From Coneutiohabitans sp964457925 (GTDB lineage: Bacteria > Zhuqueibacterota > Zhuqueibacteria > Zhuqueibacterales > Zhuqueibacteraceae): a DNA stretch of 64,000 nt. The stretch lies in the NCBI GenBank assembly GCA_964457925.1, contig CAYWGH010000010.1:62001-126000 (forward strand), read 5' to 3'. Positions 34,645-41,665 of the stretch are shown piece by piece. Numbering within the stretch: position 1 is the stretch's first letter; each line of letters begins with the position of its first letter. Under the pieces are notes generated by a model. That model was not told the DNA's origin and searched no databases. It saw only the letters and a program-made list of their open reading frames with translations. Made by a program: the position numbers and the translations under genes.

Positions 34645-36642
34645 TCACCCTGCCTGGTCCTGACCTCGGGCACAGCGGAAGCCCAGGAAGCCGTCGCGGC
34701 CGTCGGGGTGCCAGGAGCCGCGGTAGGCCGCCCGCACGATACGCGCGCGCGTGTCCCAGCACCCGCCCCGGAGGACCCGGTTGGCGCCCTGCTCGGGACC
34801 CGTGGGACCGATCTCATCTTTGCCCGAGTACGCGCCATACCAATCACTGCACCATTCCCATACATTGCCGAGCATGTCATACAGCCCCCAGGCATTCGGG
34901 GCCTTCTGCGCCACGGGATGCGTGCCGGCTTTCTTACGTGGATATTGCATCTCTTTCCAGTCTGAAGTATCCCACCCATCTTTCAATTCGAACTCAACGC
35001 CGCTGTTGCCGCCGTACCAGGCAATCCCGTCAAGAATCGGTGCATTTCGTTCGCCTTTGATTTCCAGGTCACCGGCATACGTCGCAGTCGTGGCGCCGGC
35101 GCGGCAGGCATACTCCCACTCGGCTTCAGTCGGTAGACGCAGGTCCAGGCCGGGTATCTGCCGGTTAATCTTCTCGATGAACGTTTGGCATTCCTCCCAA
35201 CTCACCTTCTCCACCGGCCGCTGCGGGCTTTGAAACCGGCTCGGATTCTTCTTCATGACTGCCGTCCACAACGCCTGCGTCACCGGTGTGTCAAACAGCC
35301 AAAAGCCCTGCGTTAATGTAACCCGGTGCGGCGTTTCGTTGTCAAAGCGCCCGGCTTCGTTTTTTGGAGAGCCCATCATGAAGCGTCCCGGCGGAATGTA
35401 GCGCAGCCGTTGTTCCACTTCTCCGAGGCGAAAGGTGAGCCAGAGGCCAAAGCGGTCGCGGCCAATGCCCTCGGCCCAAGTTGGACGTGACAGCGTGCGC
35501 ATGGTGAGTATGCCGGTGTCGGTTTGCAGACGCCAGCTTTTCTCTTGCCGGAGAGGAAACGCGATGCCGCTCGACGACTCGACCAGTCCGCGCTGTGCTT
35601 GCATTGGCGCGGCTTCAAAAGCCGAAAGTCTTCCGGCGGCGTGGCCGCCCGCGTCAATGGGTGTAAGCTCCTCCGCAGCCCGGCGGCGGGCTGGCAGGCC
35701 TGGCCGCTCCGCTGGGCCAGGCCTTGCCGCCCGACCGCCTACCTCACTTGACCTGCCTGGCTCACCCTGACCTCGGGCACAGCGGAAGCCCAGGTAGTCG
35801 TCGCGGCTGTCGGGGTGCCAGTCGCCGCGGTAGGCCGCCCGCACGAAACGCGCGCTCGAGTCCCAGCCCCCGCCCCGGCCGACCCGGTCGGCGCCCTGCT
35901 CGGGACCCGTGGGATCGATCTCATCTTTGCCCGAGTACGCGCCATACCAATCACTGCACCATTCCCATACATTGCCGAGCATGTCATACAGCCCCCAGGC
36001 ATTCGGGGCCTTCTGCGCCACGGGATGCGTGCCGGCTTTCTTACGTGGATATTGCATCTCTTTCCAGTCTGAAGTATCCCACCCATCTTTCAATTCGAAC
36101 TCAACACCGCTATTGCCGCCGTACCAAGAAATCGCGTCCAACATCGGCGCATTGTTTTCGCCTTTGATTTCCAGATCGCCGGCATACGTCGCACTCGTGG
36201 TGCCGGCGCGGCAGGCGTACTCCCATTCGGCTTCTGTGGGCAGACGCAGTGCCAAACCGGGTATCTGCCGGTTGATCTTCTCAATGAATTCCTGACAATC
36301 ATCCCAGCTCACCTTCTCCACCGGCCGCTGGGGGCTTTGAAACCGGCTGGGGTTTTTCTTCATCACTGCCGTCCACAACGCCTGCGTCACCGGAGTATCG
36401 AAAAGCCAGAAGCCCTCGGTCAGCGTCACCCCGTGCAGTATCTCGTCCTCGTGCCGTCCGGCTTCGCTTTTGGGAGATCCCATGGTGAAACGACCTGGTG
36501 GAATATAGCGCAGCCGCTGCTCGACTTTATCGAGGTGAAATGCTACCCAAATACCATACTGGTCTTGACCCCAGGAACTTGCCCAAGCCGGCGGGCAGCC
36601 TGAGAGCAATGGGTGAGATCGGGTTGTTTGAAGCTCTGTCAT
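34645..36642 (-). CDS. protein with two FGE-sulfatase (C-type-lectin-like) domains, both with DGR variable regions
   Basis: This 665-residue protein holds two copies of the FGE-sulfatase fold (about 20-295 and 385-660), each with RLRYIPPGRF, MGSPK, TPVTQALWTAVM, LRLPTEAEWEYACRAG, GLYDMLGNVWEW and LGFRCARG. No signal peptide or membrane segment is seen. The C-terminal part of each domain (250-292 and 619-661) is hypervariable between copies. Authentic formylglycine-generating enzymes have paired catalytic cysteines there, which are absent, so this is a ligand-binding rather than sulfatase-activating protein. The linker (about 295-385) translates the hairpin of variable region 2. It lies downstream of the vWA/MoxR/protease operon, separated by repeats. 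A sensor or effector-recruiting role is inferred. Confidence 0.9.
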   Translation of the reverse strand: MTELQTTRSHPLLSGCPPAWASSWGQDQYGIWVAFHLDKVEQRLRYIPPGRFTMGSPKSEAGRHEDEILHGVTLTEGFWLFDTPVTQALWTAVMKKNPSRFQSPQRPVEKVSWDDCQEFIEKINRQIPGLALRLPTEAEWEYACRAGTTSATYAGDLEIKGENNAPMLDAISWYGGNSGVEFELKDGWDTSDWKEMQYPRKKAGTHPVAQKAPNAWGLYDMLGNVWEWCSDWYGAYSGKDEIDPTGPEQGADRVGRGGGWDSSARFVRAAYRGDWHPDSRDDYLGFRCARGQGEPGRSSEVGGRAARPGPAERPGLPARRRAAEELTPIDAGGHAAGRLSAFEAAPMQAQRGLVESSSGIAFPLRQEKSWRLQTDTGILTMRTLSRPTWAEGIGRDRFGLWLTFRLGEVEQRLRYIPPGRFMMGSPKNEAGRFDNETPHRVTLTQGFWLFDTPVTQALWTAVMKKNPSRFQSPQRPVEKVSWEECQTFIEKINRQIPGLDLRLPTEAEWEYACRAGATTATYAGDLEIKGERNAPILDGIAWYGGNSGVEFELKDGWDTSDWKEMQYPRKKAGTHPVAQKAPNAWGLYDMLGNVWEWCSDWYGAYSGKDEIGPTGPEQGANRVLRGGCWDTRARIVRAAYRGSWHPDGRDGFLGFRCARGQDQAG
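34659..34788 (-). repeat. DGR variable region 1
   Basis: 130 bp from GGCGCC to CGAGGTCAGG in coding sense, the 3' end of the two-domain FGE gene. Compared with variable regions 2 and 3, all 21 differing columns are in first or second codon positions, mostly in NNC codons, consistent with template AAC codons altered at adenines. The G/C-rich invariant end would be the initiation-of-homing segment. Confidence 0.88.
35696..35724 (-). other. DGR-type hairpin downstream of variable region 2
   Basis: Same 10-bp stem AGGCCTGGCC / GGCCAGGCCT with loop GCTCCGCTG, 41 bp past variable region 2. Here it lies inside the open reading frame and is translated as part of the linker. Confidence 0.75.
35766..35895 (-). 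repeat. DGR variable region 2 (internal)
   Basis: 130-bp variable segment at the end of the first FGE domain of the same gene (residues 250-292). It differs from regions 1 and 3 only at first and second codon positions. An internal position is unusual, since DGR targets normally have the variable region near the C-terminus. Confidence 0.85.
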
Positions 36643-36751
36643 GGTTTCGGATTCAAATTTAAAAAATCAATCCTCCGGTGAGTTTTCGGCGCATGGCCTA
36701 CTGGCACACCGGAGGTTTACTGCTGTTCGCCGCCGCATTGGCGCGTAACTC

Positions 36752-37230
36752 GGCTGCGATGCCGTTTCAAGCCCATTCTATCCGTGTTTCATCCGTGGAA
36801 ATCCGTGGCCTCAATTTTTTCTTTGATGCGGGACAATGGCATCAACAGCATATTTGCCACGGATTGACACGGATAAAACACGGATTGTTCCAATAAACAG
36901 CGTTTAGAGATCAAAAACTCGGCTGCGATGGCCGTTTCAAGCCCATTCTATCCGTGTTTCATCCGTGGAAATCCGTGGCCTCAATTTTTTCTTTGATGCG
37001 GGACAATGGCATCAACAGCATATTTGCCACGGATTGACACGGATAAAACACGGATTGTTCCAATAAACAGCGTTTAGAGATCAAAAACTCGGCTGCGATG
37101 GCCGTTTCAAGCCCATTCTATCCGTGTTTCATCCGTGGAAATCCGTGGCCTCAATTTTTTCTTTGATGCGGGACAATGGCATCAACAGCATATTTGCCAC
37201 GGATTGACACGGATAAAACACGGATTGTTC
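36752..37230. repeat. tandem array of about 170-bp units with inner inverted repeats
   Basis: Nearly identical units begin at GGCTGCGAT at 36752, 36921 and 37091 (period 169-170 bp). The array runs into the assembly gap. Each unit carries ATCCGTG-type triple motifs (ATCCGTGTTTCATCCGTGG...) and, about 50 bp on, their near-exact inverted complement (CCACGGATTGACACGGAT...). One unit can therefore fold into a long imperfect hairpin. Units also flank the GxxExxY gene. Confidence 0.9.
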
Positions 37231-37330
37231 NNNNNNNNNNNNNNNNNNNNNNNNNNNNNNNNNNNNNNNNNNNNNNNNNNNNNNNNNNNNNNNNNNNNNN
37301 NNNNNNNNNNNNNNNNNNNNNNNNNNNNNN
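37231..37330. other. assembly gap (100 N)
   Basis: Exactly 100 N placed inside the repeat array, the usual scaffold placeholder; the true length is unknown. The sequence resumes inside another repeat unit at 37331. Confidence 0.99.
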
Positions 37331-37384
37331 ATGGCATCAACAGCATATTTGCCACGGATTGACACGGATAAAACACGGATTGTT
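37331..37384. repeat. partial 170-bp unit next to the GxxExxY gene
   Basis: ATGGCATCAACAGCAT to CACGGATTGTTC matches the right half of the array unit. The sequence after it (TAATAGACAAAGCGCTTAAA) is similar to the unit tail (CAATAAACAGCGTTTAGA), suggesting that array units derive from this gene-bearing element. Confidence 0.8.
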
Positions 37385-37747
37385 CTAATAGACAAAGCGC
37401 TTAAATTCTACTTTTTCTTTGCCGAAATTGATCAGCAACCCAACTTCGACTCCAGTGGCTTTGAGTTCATTGAGTAATTGCGGCTCATCTTGTGGATTGT
37501 ATTCTTTGGCCACCTTGAGTTCCACAATGACTTTGCCATCAACCAACAAGTCGGCGGCATATTCACCAACAATGACATTCTTGAACTTTACTTTGATCGC
37601 GTACTCGACTTCGGCGGAATGGCCGCGGCGCAATAGTTCCACCTGCAACGCCCTTTGATAGACCTTCTCCAAGAAGCCATATCCAAGAGTATTGTGGACT
37701 TCAAAAGCGGAGCCAATAATGGCCTCTGTTATTTCTTCATATTTCAT
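37385..37747 (-). CDS. GxxExxY family protein
   Basis: This 120-residue protein starts at 37747 (AGGA 6 nt upstream, itself within the flanking repeat). It matches the GxxExxY family: EEITEAIIGSAFEVHNTLGYGFLEKVYQ, with GYGFLEKVY the name-giving motif. It continues with a PD-(D/E)xK-like core (GEYAADLLVDGKVIVELKVAK, acidic D and ExK residues) and LLINFGKEKVEFKRFVY at the end. The family is widespread in environmental bacteria; nuclease activity is suspected from the fold but unproven. It is framed on both sides by the ATCCGTG repeats, so it may belong to a mobile or repeat-propagating element. Confidence 0.92.
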   Translation of the reverse strand: MKYEEITEAIIGSAFEVHNTLGYGFLEKVYQRALQVELLRRGHSAEVEYAIKVKFKNVIVGEYAADLLVDGKVIVELKVAKEYNPQDEPQLLNELKATGVEVGLLINFGKEKVEFKRFVY

Positions 37748-37753
37748 GCTCAT

Positions 37754-37958
37754 TCCTATCCGTGTTTCATCCGTGGAAATCCGTGGCCTCAATTTTTTCT
37801 TTGATGCGGGACAATGGCATCAACAGCATATTTGCCACGGATTGACACGGATAAAACACGGATTGTTCCAATAAACAGCGTTTAGAGATCAAAAACTCGG
37901 CTGCGATGGCCGTTTCAAGCCCATTCTATCCGTGTTTCATCCGTGGAAATCCGTGGCA
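37754..37958. repeat. further 170-bp repeat units upstream of GxxExxY gene
   Basis: CCTATCCGTGTTTCATCCGTGG begins directly before the GxxExxY start. A complete inverted-repeat unit follows to CACGGATTGTTCCAATAAACAGCG, and then the left part of another unit ends at about 37958, 43 bp before the end of the vWA/FGE gene. Confidence 0.88.
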
Positions 37959-38000
37959 CTCTATTTCTTCGTCATAACCCACACCAAATGACATAGATCC

Positions 38001-40703
38001 TTATTTTTTCTTCCGTTTCTTTGCCCGGTCCGGCACTTCGGCGGTGCGTTCGCCTGCGCGCTCCGCTGGCGCAGTCTCCGCACCGCCTCGTGCCTGCTTC
38101 TGCCTGCCTGGCTCGCCCTGACCTCGGGCACAGCGGAAGCCCAGGTGGCCGAGGCGGTCGTCGGGGTGCCAGAGGCCGCGGTCGGCCGCCCGCACGCGAC
38201 GCGCGTTCGAGATCCAGCTCCCGCCCCGGTCGACCCGGTCGGCGCCCACCTTAGGTCCGGTGGGATCGATCTCATCCTTTCCTGAATACTCGCCATACCA
38301 ATCACTGCACCATTCCCATACATTGCCGAGCATGTCATACAGCCCCCAGGCATTCGGGGCCTTCTGCGCCACGGGATGCGTGCCGGCTTTCTTACGTGGA
38401 TATTGCATCTCTTTCCAGTCTGAAGTATCCCACCCATCTTTCAATTCGAACTCAACGCCGCTGTTGCCGCCGTACCAGGCAATCCCGTCAAGAATCGGTG
38501 CATTTCGTTCGCCTTTGATTTCCAGGTCACCGGCATACGTCGCAGTCGTGGCGCCGGCGCGGCAGGCATACTCCCACTCGGCTTCAGTCGGTAGACGCAG
38601 GTCCAGGCCGGGTATCTGCCGGTTAATCTTCTCGATGAACGTTTGGCATTCCTCCCAACTCACATTCTCCACCGGCCGCTTCGGGCTTTGAAACCGGCTC
38701 GGATTCTTCTTCATGACTGCCGTCCACAACGCCTGAATCACCGGTGTGTCAAAAAGCCAATAGCCATGCGTTAACGTCACCTGATGTGGTATTTCGTCAT
38801 CCCAACGTCCGGCCTCGTTTTTTGGCGAACCCATGGTAAAGCGCCCGGGCGGAAGGTAGCGCAGGCGCTGCTCAACCTCGCCATATCTGAAAACTGCCCA
38901 GATGCCGTACTGGTCTTGCCCAAAGGCATTGGCCCAAGCCGGTTTTACCAGCCTGCCTTCAATAAGTTTGCCGGTGGCCGGTTCCAGGTATAAAACTGCT
39001 TTAAAGCCTTGTTCCACCACCGAAACCTCCGGCGCACCCGCCAAATGCTGAACAATGTCGCGGGTGGAAGGCAACAGGGCCAGCGGGCTGCCGGCGTTCG
39101 TGGCTGCCGGGGCGCTCTTTTCGGCAATATGCAGGGCGTCGCCAATCTGGCGCACGGTCCAAACGCATTCGCGACCGGGAGCGCCGATGAAACGCGGGTC
39201 AAAACCAATCGCGGTAGGCATTAGCGGCTGATCGCGAAAAACAATGGCCTCGGCCTGGTGCAGGGCCGTGCTGAGCTCAGGGCTGGCGCGCCACAATCCC
39301 TCGCGGTCGGCGGTGCGCGGGTGAAAACGCCAAAACCAGGCAATGATGCGCTGCTCGATTTCGTTGCCAATTACGGCATCGCCGTGTTTCTGAATGGTGG
39401 CGGCAATACGCAGAAACTCCTCCTGCGCCAGGGCGATCTCCGCGGCAAAGAGGTGTTGGTCCTGCGGTTCGAGGCTGAGCACCTCTTCATACCAGATTTC
39501 CCGGGGCAGGCTCTCGCGCCAGCGGCGCAAGATGAGTAGGGCCTGCTCGCGCAATGCCGGAGCCAGCGCGGCAAAGCCGGCGCGCAATATATTCAGGGCT
39601 TTGGGTGAGATGGTCAACGCCACTGAAGAGCCGCTGGAAACGTGGGGATGCCGCCAAACGTCGGCTTCGGCGCCGGCATCGTTGCGCGCTTCAGGCAGCA
39701 GGCGGCGGAGTGTGCGCAACAGTCCCGGCTCGACCCGCACGGCCGGAGAAGCCAAGGTCAACAGCCGCAGAGCGCGTTCGGCCAGCCATGCCGGCCGGCG
39801 TCCGGCTGCCGCGCCGCGCGAGGCCTCCCAGGGCGCCATTTGCCATTCCGACAAGTGCTGTGGCCGCCAGCGGCCGGGATGTGCTGGCAACAAAACTTTG
39901 GGCGCAGCGCCGCCCGCCAGCAGATTGCGACCCAAACGCCGCCACTGTTGCAGCAGCGGCGCATAGCTACCCAAGCAGCCGCAATCGCCGAGCACCAACA
40001 CGGAGGCGCTGGACGTTAGTGAGATATTCTTACGCCGGGCCGCGCCGAGGGGAATGGGCGTTTCCATGCCGTCATAAATTCGAAATTCAAGCACCTGCGA
40101 AGAGCCGAGGCGGCGCCGCAGCCGGTGCAACACTTCATCTTGATCGTGCCAGAACGGGGTCAGGCGGCAACTGCGGTCCAGCACCAGGTGCAATCGGCGC
40201 GGCCAACGTTTGTGCCGGTGAAACGGCAAGGCGCGCGGCAGGCGGCCGCGGCTGAGGTGGCGCAATAACGCCTCGGTGTCAATGGTGCGGCTTTGCACTT
40301 GCTCCTGCAGCAACCCGGCAACCTGGCGTTGAAGCCGCGGCCAGGGCGCGAGCAGCGGCGGCTTGGGCGCCGACGCGCCGGGAACCAGACGGCGTTCGGC
40401 GAGATCGACTCGCGTGAGCGCGCGCTTTTCCGGGCTGGTTTGCGTTGTTTCAACTTCATCGTGGTAAGGCTCAAAGGTGGCCGCATAGAAAAACGGCAGC
40501 GGCGCCCAAGCGATCTGCGGCGGCGGGGTTTCAAGGCCGGCAGCCGGTTCTGCCGGCGAGGGCGCCAATTCAATTTCGCGCTTGGCAGGCGGCTGGTCGA
40601 TACCGGCAAGCGGAGCCTCATAGCCGAGAAGGCCGGCGAGAAAGGCGTCTTTTTCTTTCTCGCGCAGCATGCGCGCCAGGTCTGCACGTCCACACAAGGC
40701 CAT
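38001..40703 (-). CDS. SAV_2336-like (vWA-like) protein with C-terminal hypervariable FGE-sulfatase domain
   Basis: This 900-residue soluble protein starts by overlapping the MoxR gene stop (TGATG), so the two are translationally coupled. Residues 1-100 are a disordered, proline-rich lead. About 105-590 resemble the SAV_2336 N-terminal region, with a degenerate vWA-like core (LHLVLDRSC near 170-180 in the MIDAS place, LVLGDCG later) and a helical part. About 610-870 form an FGE-sulfatase domain almost identical to those of the 665-residue protein, carrying variable region 3 (820-862). A short basic tail ends KKRKKK. In NTP-dependent conflict systems a vWA-type protein pairs with a MoxR ATPase; here the same chain carries the diversified sensor. 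Confidence 0.85.
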   Translation of the reverse strand: MALCGRADLARMLREKEKDAFLAGLLGYEAPLAGIDQPPAKREIELAPSPAEPAAGLETPPPQIAWAPLPFFYAATFEPYHDEVETTQTSPEKRALTRVDLAERRLVPGASAPKPPLLAPWPRLQRQVAGLLQEQVQSRTIDTEALLRHLSRGRLPRALPFHRHKRWPRRLHLVLDRSCRLTPFWHDQDEVLHRLRRRLGSSQVLEFRIYDGMETPIPLGAARRKNISLTSSASVLVLGDCGCLGSYAPLLQQWRRLGRNLLAGGAAPKVLLPAHPGRWRPQHLSEWQMAPWEASRGAAAGRRPAWLAERALRLLTLASPAVRVEPGLLRTLRRLLPEARNDAGAEADVWRHPHVSSGSSVALTISPKALNILRAGFAALAPALREQALLILRRWRESLPREIWYEEVLSLEPQDQHLFAAEIALAQEEFLRIAATIQKHGDAVIGNEIEQRIIAWFWRFHPRTADREGLWRASPELSTALHQAEAIVFRDQPLMPTAIGFDPRFIGAPGRECVWTVRQIGDALHIAEKSAPAATNAGSPLALLPSTRDIVQHLAGAPEVSVVEQGFKAVLYLEPATGKLIEGRLVKPAWANAFGQDQYGIWAVFRYGEVEQRLRYLPPGRFTMGSPKNEAGRWDDEIPHQVTLTHGYWLFDTPVIQALWTAVMKKNPSRFQSPKRPVENVSWEECQTFIEKINRQIPGLDLRLPTEAEWEYACRAGATTATYAGDLEIKGERNAPILDGIAWYGGNSGVEFELKDGWDTSDWKEMQYPRKKAGTHPVAQKAPNAWGLYDMLGNVWEWCSDWYGEYSGKDEIDPTGPKVGADRVDRGGSWISNARRVRAADRGLWHPDDRLGHLGFRCARGQGEPGRQKQARGGAETAPAERAGERTAEVPDRAKKRKKK
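38041..38086 (-). other. DGR-type hairpin downstream of variable region 3
   Basis: Outer arms GCGGTGCG (38041-38048) / CGCACCGC (38079-38086) and inner arms CTGCGC / GCGCAG surround the loop GCTCCGCTG. This is the same loop as after variable region 2 but on a different, still complementary stem, which points to a selected structure. Confidence 0.75.
38117..38246 (-). repeat. DGR variable region 3
   Basis: 130-bp variable segment near the 3' end of the vWA/FGE gene. Relative to regions 1 and 2 it has changes such as GAC/ATC, TAC/GAC, GAC/CTC and TTC/TAC/CAC, never at a third position. The invariant codons between them are identical at every base in all three copies. Confidence 0.88.
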
Positions 40704-41665
40704 CAGCTCGTCTCCTCCGGCGGATGTTTTCTGAGCACGAAATTCTTAAGGCGAGTGAGCAGCTTTTTCTGCTCGGCGACCGAGGTGGCTTGCTCGGTGA
40801 CAGCGCGCACCAGGTCGAGGTACTCCGCCAGTCCCGGCGCTACCAAGCTGCGCTCCTGCCAATAGAGGCGATCTGCGCGCACTTGCGCCGCAGCCTCGCG
40901 CAGAACATCTTCGTGTACTTTGGGAAAATGAGCTTTGCCGCGCTCGATAAAAAACTGAATCAGACCCTCGCCTTCAGGGAATTTGAGGTAGAGCACCAGA
41001 CAGCGCCGCAGGAAGGCATCGGGCAGGGCGCGCTCCTCGTTGGTGGTGATCACCACCAGCAGCGGCCGGTCGCTGCGATAAACCGCATCCTTGAGGCCGG
41101 CGGGCTGAAAGCGGCCGCTGCCAAAGGCCTCGAGCAGGCCGTTGGGCAAATCGGCATCGGCCTTGTCGATTTCATCGATGAGCAGCACACAGCCTTTGTG
41201 GGGATCACCGCCGTCGGTTTGGGGCGGAGCTTCGGCCTGCACCAGTTTGGCCTGCTGCAGCGCCGAGTCCCAATCGAAGGCCCACCACAACGGACCGGGG
41301 TGGAGGAAGTTCTTTTCCGCCAGCAGGGCCCGCACTTCACCCTCATCTTTTTTACCCAAAACGGCGGTGACTTGCGCCTCGCCCAGCCGGGTGACAGCAT
41401 CGAGGCGATAGAGCAGATCCGTGGCCTCGCTGTGCGCATCGATGGTGGTGGGCACGAAAGCCCAGCCCAGAGCTTTGGCGGCGGCGCGGGCAAGCTGGGT
41501 CTTGCCGGTGCCAGGCTCCCCGCGCACCAACAGCGGCCGCTTGGCCGCGATGGCGGCATTGACGGCATCGATGGAATTAGAATCGAAAACATGTACCTGG
41601 CGCGGCGCCTCGCCAATGGTGGCCAGCGCCACGGTGGTACCTTCTTTGATTTTCAAGTGGATCAT
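40703..41665 (-). CDS. MoxR-family AAA+ ATPase
   Basis: This 320-residue protein has Walker A GEPGTGKT at 49-56, Walker B VLLIDEID in the middle, the sensor stretch VVITTNEERALPDAFLRRC and a C-terminal helical lid. MoxR ATPases remodel or activate partner proteins, usually together with a vWA-domain protein, and here the vWA-like gene follows directly. Its ATG overlaps the protease stop by 4 bp (ATGA) and its stop overlaps the next start, so the three proteins are made as a unit. Confidence 0.95.
   Translation of the reverse strand: MIHLKIKEGTTVALATIGEAPRQVHVFDSNSIDAVNAAIAAKRPLLVRGEPGTGKTQLARAAAKALGWAFVPTTIDAHSEATDLLYRLDAVTRLGEAQVTAVLGKKDEGEVRALLAEKNFLHPGPLWWAFDWDSALQQAKLVQAEAPPQTDGGDPHKGCVLLIDEIDKADADLPNGLLEAFGSGRFQPAGLKDAVYRSDRPLLVVITTNEERALPDAFLRRCLVLYLKFPEGEGLIQFFIERGKAHFPKVHEDVLREAAAQVRADRLYWQERSLVAPGLAEYLDLVRAVTEQATSVAEQKKLLTRLKNFVLRKHPPEETS

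Noticed and set aside
34432..34965. Plus-strand open frames across the FGE genes (for example 34432-34965, 35435-35770, 38021-38254)
   Set aside because: They are antisense to well-matched FGE domains in a GC-rich, stop-poor region and have no family features.
34645..36642. True formylglycine-generating enzyme (sulfatase maturation)
   Set aside because: The paired catalytic cysteines fall in the hypervariable segment and are absent; no sulfatase gene is nearby.
36752..37958. CRISPR array for the repeated 170-bp units
   Set aside because: Units are directly abutting long repeats without unique spacers, and no cas genes are present.
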